Part shown: one piece after another, positions 1 through 8,628 of the stretch
Position numbering within the stretch: position 1 is the stretch's first letter
How the letters are laid out: each line of letters starts with the position of its first letter
Origin: JAOUFP01 sp963801505
GTDB taxonomy: Bacteria > Nitrospirota > Thermodesulfovibrionia > Thermodesulfovibrionales > UBA6898
Assembly: GCA_963801505.1 (NCBI GenBank)
Contig: CAWDEY010000010.1
Location: forward strand, 109,739 to 173,738
Direction of reading: 5' to 3'
DNA length: 64,000 nt
Translations under genes and position numbers: made by a program
The notes under the pieces: generated by a model
Seen by the model: only the letters and a program-made list of their open reading frames with translations
Databases searched by the model: none
What the model was told of the DNA's origin: nothing

Positions 1-2
1 CA

Positions 3-1283
3 GCAGTAAAACCCGCCATTGTCAATATTTCTACAACCAGAACAGTCAGTGTAGCAGAGGGCAAAGACCCCTTGTTGGACGACCCTTTTTTCAGGAGATT
101 TTTCGGGGACAATTTCCATCAAAAGCATCCTAAAGAGCAGAAATCCGTTGGTCTCGGTTCAGGGGTCATCGTTTCTTCGGACGGCTATATCATAACAAAC
201 TATCATGTTGTTAAAGAGGCCGATGAGATAAAAGTGCTTATGCCCGACAAAAAGGAATATGTAGGCAAGGTGATTGGCTCTGATCCGAAGACCGAGATAT
301 CCATTGTGAAGATAGAGGCGACCGGACTTCCTACTGTGTCCTGGGGAGATTCAGACCTACTTCAGGTGGGCGAAATAGTTCTTGCTGTAGGTAATCCCTA
401 CGGCCTGAACCAGACAGTAACAATGGGCATTGTAAGTGCCCTCGGGAGGGCGAATGTAGGCATTGCCGATTATGAGGATTTTATTCAGACAGATGCAGCC
501 ATAAACCCGGGCAATTCAGGAGGGGCGCTTGTTAACGTCAGAGGTGAGCTCGTTGGGATCAACACGGCGATCTACAGCACCAGCGGAGGATATCAGGGCA
601 TAGGCTTTGCCATTCCCAGCAATATGGTCAAGTCTGTCATGGGCAGTCTGATTACAAAGGGCAAGGTAGTCAGGGGATGGCTGGGAGTTTCGATCCAGGA
701 AATAACTCCTGAACTGGCAAAACAATTCAATTTAAAAGATGAGATCGGGGCCCTTGTGGGCGACGTAGTGGAAAATAGTCCTGCTGAAAAGTCTGGCATA
801 AAAAGAGGCGATGTCATAATGGAATATGACGGAAAGAAGATAGAAGGGCCTAACAGTTTGCGTAATATGGTAGCAAATACTTCCCCTGGAGAAGTGCACC
901 AGATGAAAGTCCTGAGGGACAACAAAACAGTGATAATCCAATTGACTATAGGGGAATTGCCGTCAGATGCACAGGAAGTAGTAGCGGGCGGCTATGAAAA
1001 CGTTATGAAGGGCATAACTGTCCAGGATATAACTCCTGATATCGCAAAAAAGCTGAAAATACCGGACAGGGTCAAAGGCGTAATTATCACTGACATAGCT
1101 GAAGACAGCATTTCTGCAGGCGTTCTCGCACAGGGCGATGTTATTGAGGAAATCAACAGAAAAAAAGTCAACGACACTAAAAATTACCAGGACATAGCTT
1201 CCGGAATCAAAAAAGATGAGGATGTATTGCTGCTCATTTACCGCAGGGGCACATCTTTATTCGTTACCTTGTCACAAAAATAA
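3..1283 (+). CDS. HtrA/DegP-family periplasmic serine protease (5' end outside window)
   Basis: Trypsin-like protease domain followed by two PDZ domains, the DegP/DegQ layout; such proteins degrade or refold damaged envelope proteins. The reading frame is open from base 3, so the N-terminus and signal peptide lie upstream of the window; a TTG at 72 is only an internal codon. The catalytic His is in NYHVV (codon 204-206) and the nucleophile in GNSGG (Ser codon 516-518). The position normally held by the catalytic Asp (family TDIAV) reads TEISI, a Glu at 294-296. PDZ1 covers about 690-970 and PDZ2 about 1010-1270. A hairpin follows the stop. Family assignment is secure; whether the His-Glu-Ser triad is active cannot be told from sequence. 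Confidence 0.93.
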   Translation, partial: AVKPAIVNISTTRTVSVAEGKDPLLDDPFFRRFFGDNFHQKHPKEQKSVGLGSGVIVSSDGYIITNYHVVKEADEIKVLMPDKKEYVGKVIGSDPKTEISIVKIEATGLPTVSWGDSDLLQVGEIVLAVGNPYGLNQTVTMGIVSALGRANVGIADYEDFIQTDAAINPGNSGGALVNVRGELVGINTAIYSTSGGYQGIGFAIPSNMVKSVMGSLITKGKVVRGWLGVSIQEITPELAKQFNLKDEIGALVGDVVENSPAEKSGIKRGDVIMEYDGKKIEGPNSLRNMVANTSPGEVHQMKVLRDNKTVIIQLTIGELPSDAQEVVAGGYENVMKGITVQDITPDIAKKLKIPDRVKGVIITDIAEDSISAGVLAQGDVIEEINRKKVNDTKNYQDIASGIKKDEDVLLLIYRRGTSLFVTLSQK

Positions 1284-1296
1284 TTTTACACAGTCA

Positions 1297-1321
1297 GGGC
1301 CGCTGTAACACATAGCGGCCC
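1297..1321 (+). terminator. Hairpin after the htrA-like gene
   Basis: An 8-bp perfect GC-rich stem, GGGCCGCT paired with AGCGGCCC around a 9-nt loop, begins 14 bp after the protease stop codon. No strong T-run follows, so it may be a weak or Rho-assisted terminator or a 3' stabilising hairpin. Confidence 0.45.
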
Positions 1322-1576
1322 CATAACTTGCAAAAATTAGGATTCCACCATTTCTGACACTGCATTTTCAGGTTTCAGCTGCTTTCTAAACTTGAAACCT
1401 GCTGCTCCAACGCATAAGAATATCGCTGTCACCTGATAAAAATTCTTTCAGGCCTCACCTTCTCAGAAATATCCACGTTTTTACCTCAATAGTCTTGAGT
1501 CAATGGAGCACACAGCATGCGAGAGCTGTGCAGAATAACGCTTATTCGCAGAATTGAGTATTTTGACTTACTAATT

Positions 1577-1611
1577 AGGTAAAGTTTACCTAGCCCCGGT
1601 AAAGTTTACCT
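1577..1611. promoter_or_regulatory. Two tandem palindromic operator-like sites
   Basis: The 13-bp palindrome GGTAAAGTTTACC occurs at 1578-1590 and again at 1598-1610, exactly 20 bp apart, each followed by TAGCC. The sites lie about 65-110 bp upstream of a sigma-54-type promoter, the usual place for an enhancer-binding protein. The rest of the 1284-1759 gap holds smaller hairpins (near 1369-1401 and 1508-1550) and no convincing gene. Confidence 0.55.
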
Positions 1612-1673
1612 AGCCTAAGCAAAGATCGCTCTTATACTTTAGGGGAATTTTCAAACAAAAGAAGACTTTTTCC

Positions 1674-1691
1674 TTGGCATATTTATTGCTT
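1674..1691 (+). promoter_or_regulatory. Probable sigma-54 (-24/-12) promoter
   Basis: TTGGCATATTTATTGCTT has GG at 1676-1677 and GC at 1688-1689, giving the fixed 12-bp GG-to-GC spacing and the TTGGCA..TTGC core of RpoN promoters. Transcription would start near 1701, about 60 bp before the membrane-protein start codon at 1760. Confidence 0.6.
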
Positions 1692-1759
1692 GATTAATTA
1701 AGTTTATTATCATATTAAGAAATTGAAAGTCAAATATTTTGGATCAGGAAAGGACCATT

Positions 1760-2056
1760 ATGCAACTGCTGATTTTGTTGATCTGGCTAACAGCGATTGT
1801 CGTAATCTTCTACGCCTTCTACAGGGCCTTGTCTCTAACAAAAAAGATCCCTGGTGGCCTCGTCAAGCAATCATGGAAGCTTCTTTATTACCTCATAGGC
1901 CTTTTGGGAGTGGGATATCTTACAATGCCATTGTTCCCAAGTTTGCCTGAGACTTCGAAGGAATTCATCATTGGGGTCATTTCTCTTGCAGGGGCCATAT
2001 TCATCGTGAGAGTCATCAATGTCTTTTATAAGATAATAAAAGATGTAGGATTATAA
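1760..2056 (+). CDS. Small integral membrane protein, function unknown
   Basis: About 98 residues. ATG 1760 is chosen because AGGAAAGG lies just upstream; a longer TTG start at 1739 would place that site inside the gene. Three hydrophobic segments are visible (about residues 2-21, 40-60 and 68-90) with a short basic tail. I recognise no family. It is 10 bp upstream of a PilZ gene in the same direction and is probably co-transcribed from the sigma-54-type promoter, so a role as membrane partner of c-di-GMP signalling is possible but inferred. Confidence 0.65.
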   Translation: MQLLILLIWLTAIVVIFYAFYRALSLTKKIPGGLVKQSWKLLYYLIGLLGVGYLTMPLFPSLPETSKEFIIGVISLAGAIFIVRVINVFYKIIKDVGL

Positions 2057-2066
2057 ATCAATCGAT

Positions 2067-2624
2067 ATGAATATCAAAGCCGATTTGAAAAACCTTATCA
2101 GTGAAAATCTGCTCAAAGCTGCCAGTTCCATTTTCATAGGTCAGTCTTTGGCCATCATAGACGACTCAGCGGAAAGCAAGGAGAGTCTCCTGGCTGCAGC
2201 TGATAGGGTTAGTAAAAGGATCGCTTTATTTATTGACTCGGATTTGGCAATAACAGTATTAGATATCCTCAGACTGGAGATTTTGAACAGGGAATTGACA
2301 TCCGGGACAAGAAGGAGACATGTAAGAGTTGCCATGTGCAATAAAGTATACGTGACCTGTAATGGGACTGCCTCAGAACTCTACACAGTAAATATCTCGG
2401 CAAGTGGAATGTATATTAAAACAAACGAGCCTTTCCCTGTGGGCTCAAAAGTGGTCATATCGTTTCCTTTGAGAGCAGGAAGTCATCTGAATTTAAAAGG
2501 TGTTGTAGCCAATACACAATGCGACACTGGAAAGCAGCCGCCCGGCATGGGAATAGAGTTCAAAGAAGTCAGCGAAGATGAGCAAAAAAGGTTAGGGGAC
2601 TTTGTAAAGAAAGCTACAGTTTGA
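2067..2624 (+). CDS. PilZ-domain protein with an N-terminal helical region
   Basis: 185 residues. Residues 1-85 form an unassigned, probably helical region. From about residue 90 there is a PilZ c-di-GMP receptor domain: the arginine switch motif appears in RRRHVRV and the second binding motif as NISASG (family D/NxSxxG), followed by beta-strand-like segments. Binding residues look intact, so c-di-GMP binding is likely. It follows the small membrane protein by 10 bp and probably shares its promoter. Partner and output are unknown. Confidence 0.85.
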   Translation: MNIKADLKNLISENLLKAASSIFIGQSLAIIDDSAESKESLLAAADRVSKRIALFIDSDLAITVLDILRLEILNRELTSGTRRRHVRVAMCNKVYVTCNGTASELYTVNISASGMYIKTNEPFPVGSKVVISFPLRAGSHLNLKGVVANTQCDTGKQPPGMGIEFKEVSEDEQKRLGDFVKKATV

Positions 2625-2793
2625 GATATTTTTGAGAGTAAAAAAGAAACAGGTTGAAATCTTCTAATGCAGGCAGGTAGTGAGGAACTTTTTATGAAGC
2701 TTAACATAAAAATATCGGCAAACGGGGCGAAAAAAACATTTGATCACAATATGATTGTGTTTATGAAAATGATTGCTTCAGAAGGTATATATT

Positions 2794-3486
2794 ATGCATG
2801 AAAAACGACGATATAAAAGATACAAATTGAACGACCTTGAAGTCCACGGCAAAATGGCATTGGCCACTGAAGTGAAGGTCATTGACATCAGTATCAGCGG
2901 AATAGCGCTTAAGGCAAACAGGCGGCTTAATATCGGCAGTGACTATACGCTTAAATTAGAAGGGGGTAAGACCATCTCCCTGAGAGGTACTGTTGTATGG
3001 TGTTCACTCATTGACAACAAGAAGGGGTCTAAGGGAGAAATGATACCCATATATTCAGCGGGTATGCAATTCAAAGATATGTCCAATGAAAGGACAACCG
3101 AACTTCAATATCTTATTGAGAGTCATAAAAAAGAGGAAGTACATGTGATAGGTAGTAGCACCAGGCTTAATATCCGGTTCCATATTAAGGACCCGGAAAA
3201 CTCGATTTTGATTTATCCTGATAATTACATAGTAAAAACCATCAGTCAGGGAGGCATGCTTATTGAATGCCAGCGAAACTTTGAAATCGAAAGCAGAATG
3301 CCCATGGAGATGTTCATACATGATGATACCCCTCTAAAGTTTGTGGGAAGAGTTGCTTCATGTCGAGAAATAGATAAAAATGGCGAAAAAAAATATGACA
3401 CAGGGATAGAGTTTTTGGGTTTGACAGAAAAAGACAGGGAAGTCCTAACTTCATTTATGAACCATGGCACTATGAGTGAAACGTAG
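2794..3486 (+). CDS. Tandem PilZ-domain protein
   Basis: About 230 residues. ATG 2794 has GAAGG eight bases upstream and directly precedes the PilZ signature EKRRYKRY, so it is preferred over TTG 2773. The first PilZ domain (about 1-110) has the arginine motif and DISISG. The second half (about 118-225) has the same fold pattern, but its motif is degenerate (TISQGG, with no clear RxxxR), suggesting a YcgR-like two-domain layout in which only one half binds c-di-GMP. It lies 169 bp after the preceding PilZ gene and may have its own promoter. Confidence 0.82.
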   Translation: MHEKRRYKRYKLNDLEVHGKMALATEVKVIDISISGIALKANRRLNIGSDYTLKLEGGKTISLRGTVVWCSLIDNKKGSKGEMIPIYSAGMQFKDMSNERTTELQYLIESHKKEEVHVIGSSTRLNIRFHIKDPENSILIYPDNYIVKTISQGGMLIECQRNFEIESRMPMEMFIHDDTPLKFVGRVASCREIDKNGEKKYDTGIEFLGLTEKDREVLTSFMNHGTMSET

Positions 3487-3693
3487 ACTGAAATCAAATC
3501 ACAGCTTCCCTCAAGCCAATGAACAACTTATAAGCATATCTGCCCGATTTGTTAGGAACATTGAATGTTACACCGTATAATATATAACGAAATAATTATG
3601 AGCAGGCCCTTCCAAGGGCTTTATGGAGGGACAAATGGGATATCTGCAAATACTGCCGGGGTCCTTGATTAGACTCTGGGTCTGCCGTTGCCG

Positions 3694-5637
3694 ATGCAAA
3701 TGAACAAGCCGAGCACCTCACGTTTCAGTTCATTCCTTTCCCCTCAGCACTCACAGCTGCCTTATCTTATGCTGGTTCTCTTCCTGACATTTCTGCTTAC
3801 TATGTTTAATCTATTCGTAGTTTTTGGGCAATGGATTCTGGAGTATTTAAGGGTTTATGTCCACATTCCATATAAAGACCTTCTGATCAATACTGATTTT
3901 CTTTTGCTGTCTTTTCTCCTGATGTTTCTCTACCGCAGGTGGCAGGAGGAAATCAGCCGTGGCAGGATCAACGAGGAAACTCTGCTTTCACTCCAAAAAG
4001 CGGTCGAGAATATGCAAACCGGCGTCACAATAACCGCCCCGGAAGGAATTATCCTCTATGCCAATCGAGCAGAGGCCGAAATGCATGGTTATGAGGTTTC
4101 AGAACTGATCGGAAAGGCCGTCCGTCTTCTGGCACCGCCTGAAACCTGGAGGTCGAGAGACCAACCGCTGATGAGTAAGTTCGAGCGGGAAACTACCAAT
4201 ATCAGAAAGGACGGCAGCGCATTTCCGGTCCTGTTGAAGTCGGCATTTGTCACGAACCCTGAGGGAAATGTTATCGCCATAGTTACTACTTCGGATGATA
4301 TCACCGAGCGTAAACGTAATGAAGAGACAATCAGGAAGATGGCATTTCATGATCAACTGACTGGTCTTCCGAACCGTGCCCTGTTTAACGACCGTCTCAT
4401 GAATGAATTAGGGCATGCGCGACGTCAACACAATGTGCTGGCTGTAATGTTCATCGATCTTGACCGTTTCAAAATCATCAATGATACCAAGGGCCATACC
4501 GTAGGCGACCTTCTGCTCAGGGCTGTAGCCGAAAGGCTCAGAAAAACCGTCCGTGAGGTTGACACGGTCAGCAGGCTATCCGGTGATGAATTCGTTCTTC
4601 TCTTTCCTGATGTTAAATCTAAAGACAATATTGCGGCCATTGCCAGAAAAATTCTTGACAGACTGTCTTCAGTCTTCACTGTTGACGGAAGGGATTTATA
4701 TGTCAGTGCCAGCATTGGCATAAGCCTATTTCCAGAACACGCCGACGACGGGGAAGGCCTGCTTAAGAAAGCCGACATGTCTATGTATTATGCCAAGTCG
4801 CAGGGAAGAAATAATTACCAGTTCTTCAACCCTTTTATCGATGCGGACGCTATAAGGACGGTCCGTATACAGGGCGATATTCGCCGCGCAATTACAGAGC
4901 TAGAGTTTGTGGTGTATTATCAACCCCAGGTCAACCTTAAGACCGGAAAGATAGTGGGTGCGGAAGCGCTTGTCCGGTGGCAACACCCGGAGTTTGGTTT
5001 GCTCTTACCGGATGAATTTATACCTCTTGCGGAAGACGCAGGGGTAATATCATCCATCGGGGAGTTTGTCATCCACAGCGCCTGTGCCCAAAACAAGGCA
5101 TGGCACGAAATGGGCTTGCCCAGAATCCGAGTTGCGGTAAATATCTCCACCTACCATTTTGTTCAGAATGATTTTGTGAAAATGCTGCGCAAAAAACTTG
5201 ATGATGTTCGTCTTGAACCCCGTTTTCTGGAACTGGAATTCACCGAGAGCGTTTTACTGCGCAATGCCGAAAGCAATGTTTCATCCATCAAGGAACTGGC
5301 GAGACTTGGTGTTCAGTGCACCATCGACGATTTCGGGATAGGTTACTCATCACTGAACTATCTCAAGTACCTGCCGATCCATAGAATTAAGATAGACCGC
5401 GCATTTGTCAATTCTCTTGCTGTGACTCGTCAGGACCAGGCCATCCCGCGGGCGATCATTGCAATGGCTCGGGACCTCAACCTCAAGGTAATGGCCGAGG
5501 GAGTAGAAACTGTTGAACAATTGGAATTTTTACGCTCCCATTGCTGCGACGAGGCTCAGGGATATCTCTTTTCAATGCCGATAGCGGCAAAAGATTTTTG
5601 TGGTTTGCTGGCTGAAGAAGAGACCTTCATACATTAA
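3694..5637 (+). CDS. Membrane-anchored PAS-GGDEF-EAL protein (c-di-GMP turnover)
   Basis: About 647 residues. Two hydrophobic segments (about 20-50 and 62-80) are followed by a PAS domain (about 95-205), a GGDEF domain (about 210-370) and an EAL domain (about 385-640). The cyclase signature is SGDEF (about 296-300), one residue off GGDEF, with an RxxD inhibitory site five residues earlier (REVD). The EAL domain keeps EAL (about 424), the ELEFTES glutamate motif, DDFG, KIDR and AEGVET, so phosphodiesterase activity is likely. The start is uncertain: ATG 3694, ATG 3700 and TTG 3688 are all possible and none has a strong ribosome-binding site. Confidence 0.92.
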   Translation: MQMNKPSTSRFSSFLSPQHSQLPYLMLVLFLTFLLTMFNLFVVFGQWILEYLRVYVHIPYKDLLINTDFLLLSFLLMFLYRRWQEEISRGRINEETLLSLQKAVENMQTGVTITAPEGIILYANRAEAEMHGYEVSELIGKAVRLLAPPETWRSRDQPLMSKFERETTNIRKDGSAFPVLLKSAFVTNPEGNVIAIVTTSDDITERKRNEETIRKMAFHDQLTGLPNRALFNDRLMNELGHARRQHNVLAVMFIDLDRFKIINDTKGHTVGDLLLRAVAERLRKTVREVDTVSRLSGDEFVLLFPDVKSKDNIAAIARKILDRLSSVFTVDGRDLYVSASIGISLFPEHADDGEGLLKKADMSMYYAKSQGRNNYQFFNPFIDADAIRTVRIQGDIRRAITELEFVVYYQPQVNLKTGKIVGAEALVRWQHPEFGLLLPDEFIPLAEDAGVISSIGEFVIHSACAQNKAWHEMGLPRIRVAVNISTYHFVQNDFVKMLRKKLDDVRLEPRFLELEFTESVLLRNAESNVSSIKELARLGVQCTIDDFGIGYSSLNYLKYLPIHRIKIDRAFVNSLAVTRQDQAIPRAIIAMARDLNLKVMAEGVETVEQLEFLRSHCCDEAQGYLFSMPIAAKDFCGLLAEEETFIH

Positions 5638-5736
5638 CGCGTCTGGTATCGACTTTTGCGAGAAAGTGAAGGCAGATCAGGAACATCAATTTTGCAGACT
5701 CTTCGGGGACTGTCGGATCATGTCAAGTAGTGGCAA

Positions 5737-6930
5737 CTACATTTTATTTTTTTTCTTTCCCGCTGTATAACCGACTTCATCGATGATTTCCCTCAGAGGT
5801 AGGGACGTCTTCCTGGCAATCTTTTTGCAGTCTTCAAATTCAGGCGAGCTCTTTATCAAGTCCCTGCCACAGACTGAAGTCTTGACCCTGGCCTTGCCAT
5901 ACTTTGAAGAAAATTCCGTAATCTCCCTGTCCATGGTCACCCGCTGCGTTTCATAATAACGGACCCCTATAGAGGTGGTCTCCTTTAAGATAACACCTGT
6001 CAGTTCATCTTTTTTATCACTGCAGCAGATGACACTCAATTTAACAGCCGGTCTGGTTTTTTTCATGATCACCTGCGTCAGATAGACATCAAGCGCCCCT
6101 CTGCTGAAAAGCTCATCAATAAGATATTCATATATCTGGGGGTTCATATCGTCGATATTCGTTTCGATGACAGTAACGGCTTCATCACGTGGAACGCTGT
6201 TTATTTCACCGATAAAGACCCTCAGGACATTCGGCCTGTTTTTGATGTCCCTGCGACCAGCTCCAGTCCCTGCTTTTTCGTATTTAAAACAGGGCATTGG
6301 GCCAAAGCCCTTTGAGAGCGATTTCAGGATGACCGCGCCTGTGGGGGTGGTCATCTCAAAGGGCACAGCTGAAGAATAAACAAGGGTGTTTTTCAGTATC
6401 AAGGCAGTCGCAGGAGCTGGCACAGGCAATATACCGTGAGCGGTATCTACAAAGCCGCCACCCAGATTAACTGGTGAAGAATACACAGCATCAACTCCGA
6501 GCAACGAAAGCCCTATCAATGTACCGAAGATATCCACTACACAATCAGCAGAAGACAACTCATGGAGGTGGACTTTTGCTAACGACTCACCGTGCGCCTG
6601 GGCCTCTGCCTCAAAAAGGGTCCTGAATATTTCATGGCCTTTCTGCCTTATCCCCTCAGGCAGTTTGGAGGCCCTGATTATCCCGCTTATGTCCTTCCAT
6701 CTTCTGTTTTCAGACTCCGGCGCGCTCTTTTTCTGTCTTATAATTACGTCAACTTTTGTTGCTGCTATTCCGCTGCGTCTGACCTTTCTTGCTGACAGCG
6801 AATACCCTTTGACTGGTATGCCTTTTAAGCTTTTTCCCAGCTCCTGAAGAGACACTCCTGCATCAACAAGCGCGCCAAGACACATGTCCCCGCTGATGCC
6901 GGAAAAACAGTCGAAATATGCTATTTTCAC
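5737..6930 (-). CDS. larC: LarC, nickel insertion protein for the nickel-pincer nucleotide cofactor
   Basis: 397 residues beginning KIAYFDCFSGISGDM, the hallmark of the LarC (former DUF111) family, which inserts nickel into the pyridinium bisthiocarboxylate nucleotide made by LarB and LarE to form the lactate-racemase-type cofactor. The length is normal. The start is GTG with AAGGG upstream. It lies 18 bp after the IMP cyclohydrolase gene and is probably in the same operon. larA, larB and larE are not in the window, so the enzyme using the cofactor here is unknown. Confidence 0.93.
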   Translation of the reverse strand: MKIAYFDCFSGISGDMCLGALVDAGVSLQELGKSLKGIPVKGYSLSARKVRRSGIAATKVDVIIRQKKSAPESENRRWKDISGIIRASKLPEGIRQKGHEIFRTLFEAEAQAHGESLAKVHLHELSSADCVVDIFGTLIGLSLLGVDAVYSSPVNLGGGFVDTAHGILPVPAPATALILKNTLVYSSAVPFEMTTPTGAVILKSLSKGFGPMPCFKYEKAGTGAGRRDIKNRPNVLRVFIGEINSVPRDEAVTVIETNIDDMNPQIYEYLIDELFSRGALDVYLTQVIMKKTRPAVKLSVICCSDKKDELTGVILKETTSIGVRYYETQRVTMDREITEFSSKYGKARVKTSVCGRDLIKSSPEFEDCKKIARKTSLPLREIIDEVGYTAGKKKNKM

Positions 6931-6948
6931 CTGTTCCCTTTGACCCTT

Positions 6949-7656
6949 CTATTTGATACTCAAAAAAGGCCTGACATCTTTTCCAAAATCCAGCGCGGAG
7001 AAATAATTACCTATAGCTGTCCTGTATTCTCCGACTGATTTCATGGCCTGAGCAGCGAGCTTAAACCTCTGTTCCAGCCCTGTCCTTCCGTTTTGTTTTT
7101 TCAACGCCTGTATGAAATACTCATACTGGTCTGCTGAAGTCAATACCGCAATACTGTGCCAGTTCTTGGCTGATGCCATGGTCATTGCAGGACCGCCTAT
7201 ATCAATATTCACGCGTGCTGTTTCCGAGGTTGTACCCTCTTTTGAGATGACTGAGGTGAAAGGATAAAGGTTGCCGACAAAGATATCAAAATATACTCCC
7301 GGCGCGCTGCCGTTTTGAGCAAGTGTCTTGTAGAGATACTCTTCATGTGCGGGGTTACCCCGCTCAGCAAGCAGACCGGCATGTATCCTGGGATGGAGTG
7401 TTTTTACCAGACCGCCCTCCATCTCTGGAGCGCCGGTAAAATCCTCGACAGAGACGTAATTCTTTTTGGATTGAGGACCTAATATCTCGCTTATCTTCTT
7501 CCCGGTCCCTCCGGTTGAATAAAATCTTGCTTCAGGGTTGACCTCCAAAATACCCCTGACCAGTCCGTCAAGGCCATTTTTATCAAAGACACTTACCAAA
7601 ATATTTTCAGGCTTTATCAGGTCTATCACTTGATGGATGTTTTCTCTAATGCTCAT
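6949..7656 (-). CDS. Stand-alone IMP cyclohydrolase (PurH N-terminal domain)
   Basis: 235 residues covering only the MGS-like IMP cyclohydrolase half of PurH, which closes FAICAR to IMP, the last step of purine synthesis. Family motifs include STGGT near residue 48, KTLHPRIHAGLL near 84 and the NLYPF segment. The AICAR transformylase half is absent, and no remnant of it lies between this gene and larC (18-bp gap). The start has GGGGG upstream. The cell must supply AICAR formylation separately, by a separate PurH/transformylase domain or a PurP-type ligase. Confidence 0.88.
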   Translation of the reverse strand: MSIRENIHQVIDLIKPENILVSVFDKNGLDGLVRGILEVNPEARFYSTGGTGKKISEILGPQSKKNYVSVEDFTGAPEMEGGLVKTLHPRIHAGLLAERGNPAHEEYLYKTLAQNGSAPGVYFDIFVGNLYPFTSVISKEGTTSETARVNIDIGGPAMTMASAKNWHSIAVLTSADQYEYFIQALKKQNGRTGLEQRFKLAAQAMKSVGEYRTAIGNYFSALDFGKDVRPFLSIK

Positions 7657-7815
7657 TTTTCCCCCTGTTTAGCTGTATTCAAAGCGTTTAATAATAATAC
7701 ACCTGAAAAGTTTTATCCAATAGGCCCTGCCAATTGTACAATAGAGTTTGTCGATCCTCTCAATAAAAAAGAGGGAATCACGCACGGTCGATCATGGAGA
7801 ACACAGACAATCTGC

Positions 7816-7998
7816 TTATGCCCTGTCACAGGATCTGTTAGATATCTTTTCCCAGGTCGCTTCATCTATTTCATTAGCATATTCGGCCAGTCCGAACCTC
7901 TTGCTGCAATCCATGCAGCGAAAACTTACCGAACGTCAACCAAACAGCAGTCTTACAGGTCCGCCACAAGCTTTACATTTCAAATCAGGATCTTTCAT
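7816..7998 (-). CDS. Candidate selenoprotein: 60-residue dual-CxxC protein with in-frame UGA (Sec21)
   Basis: Read from ATG 7998 through UGA (7936-7938) to TAA (7816-7818), this encodes 60 residues: a CKAC pair, GGPVRLLFG, Sec, RSVSF, a CMDC pair, then an acidic helical tail ending CDRA. Both halves are in one frame and together form a four-cysteine zinc-ribbon-like protein. From memory this matches small dual-CxxC (seleno)proteins of sulfate and metal reducers, where the same site is Sec or Cys. A perfect 6-bp stem with a G-containing 5-nt loop starts 16 nt after the UGA, suitable for a bacterial SECIS. It lies between the cupin gene and the purH-like gene, all on the minus strand. There is no obvious Shine-Dalgarno. 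The alternative is a broken gene. Confidence 0.66.
7903..7919 (-). promoter_or_regulatory. Candidate bacterial SECIS hairpin
   Basis: On the minus strand GCTGCATGGATTGCAGC forms a 6-bp perfect stem with loop UGGAU. It begins 16 nt after the UGA, and the loop begins 22 nt after it, with G in the first two loop bases; bacterial SECIS elements share these properties. Weaker U-A and U-G pairs can lengthen the stem outward past a C-A mismatch. Confidence 0.55.
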
Positions 7999-8085
7999 TA
8001 GTAAAATATTGTATCTGATTTAGATTTTTTTTGAAACATAAAGAACCATGACAAAACATAGCCAGTCAGGCAAAAACCAGCCGCG

Positions 8086-8628
8086 TCAGGCCGGTGGCTG
8101 GTCGATATAGCCTTCCCTGATCACTCTGAACTTTCCTGTTAGTGTATCCAGATCATAGATATTGAAATTTGTCCTCATATCTATGCCTTCATAATGCACC
8201 GCAAAATTTATCGCGGCTGAGCCTTCCTCCAGACTTTGGATCCTGTGGAAAACCCGACGCGGCCAAACAAGCATGGCCGGCCTGTTGAAAATCACTTTGC
8301 CGTTTTTCTGTATCTGGTGCGGGGTCACGACAAATTTTTCTATCTTCCCATGAGCAGGAGTGTAGATATCGACATAGCGGGTGCCGTGCAGTACAACAAG
8401 ATTGTCATCCTGATGCGGGTGCATGTACCAGGGCCGTTCCACATCATCCACAGGTCCCGGTGAAACAGCATTGCCCTTATGAATCACACGGTCAATCGCA
8501 CTGATTTTTGAAAACGCCTCTGTAGGAACATTGTCAAAAACCACTCCGGGCGTCTTACGGAATGGGTTGAGAGAGATAATTTTGTATAAACCCGCGACCT
8601 CCTCGAAGATCTCTGCATTATTCAGCAT
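8086..8628 (-). CDS. Cupin-fold protein, function unknown
   Basis: 180 residues with a single cupin-like core: a metal-ligand-like stretch HPHQDD (about residues 70-75), LHGTRYVDIYTP, and a later VFHR that could supply the third ligand. A good GGAGG precedes the start. It is upstream of the candidate selenoprotein on the same strand (87-bp gap). Substrate is not evident; sugar epimerase-like and dioxygenase-like cupins are both possible. A run of nine G/C pairs sits in its 5' leader at 8654-8662. Confidence 0.7.
   Translation of the reverse strand: MLNNAEIFEEVAGLYKIISLNPFRKTPGVVFDNVPTEAFSKISAIDRVIHKGNAVSPGPVDDVERPWYMHPHQDDNLVVLHGTRYVDIYTPAHGKIEKFVVTPHQIQKNGKVIFNRPAMLVWPRRVFHRIQSLEEGSAAINFAVHYEGIDMRTNFNIYDLDTLTGKFRVIREGYIDQPPA

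Noticed and set aside
1723..1950. 75-codon plus-strand frame overlapping the small membrane protein
   Set aside because: No hydrophobic or domain pattern, and the overlapping frame has three membrane helices and a better ribosome-binding site.
3606..3619. GCCCTTCCAAGGGC hairpin after the tandem PilZ gene as a terminator
   Set aside because: The 2-base loop is too tight and there is no T-run.
7748..8023. Plus-strand open frame of about 90 codons
   Set aside because: It is antisense to the candidate selenoprotein, has no ribosome-binding site and looks like chance; the minus-strand reading with paired CxxC motifs explains the region better.
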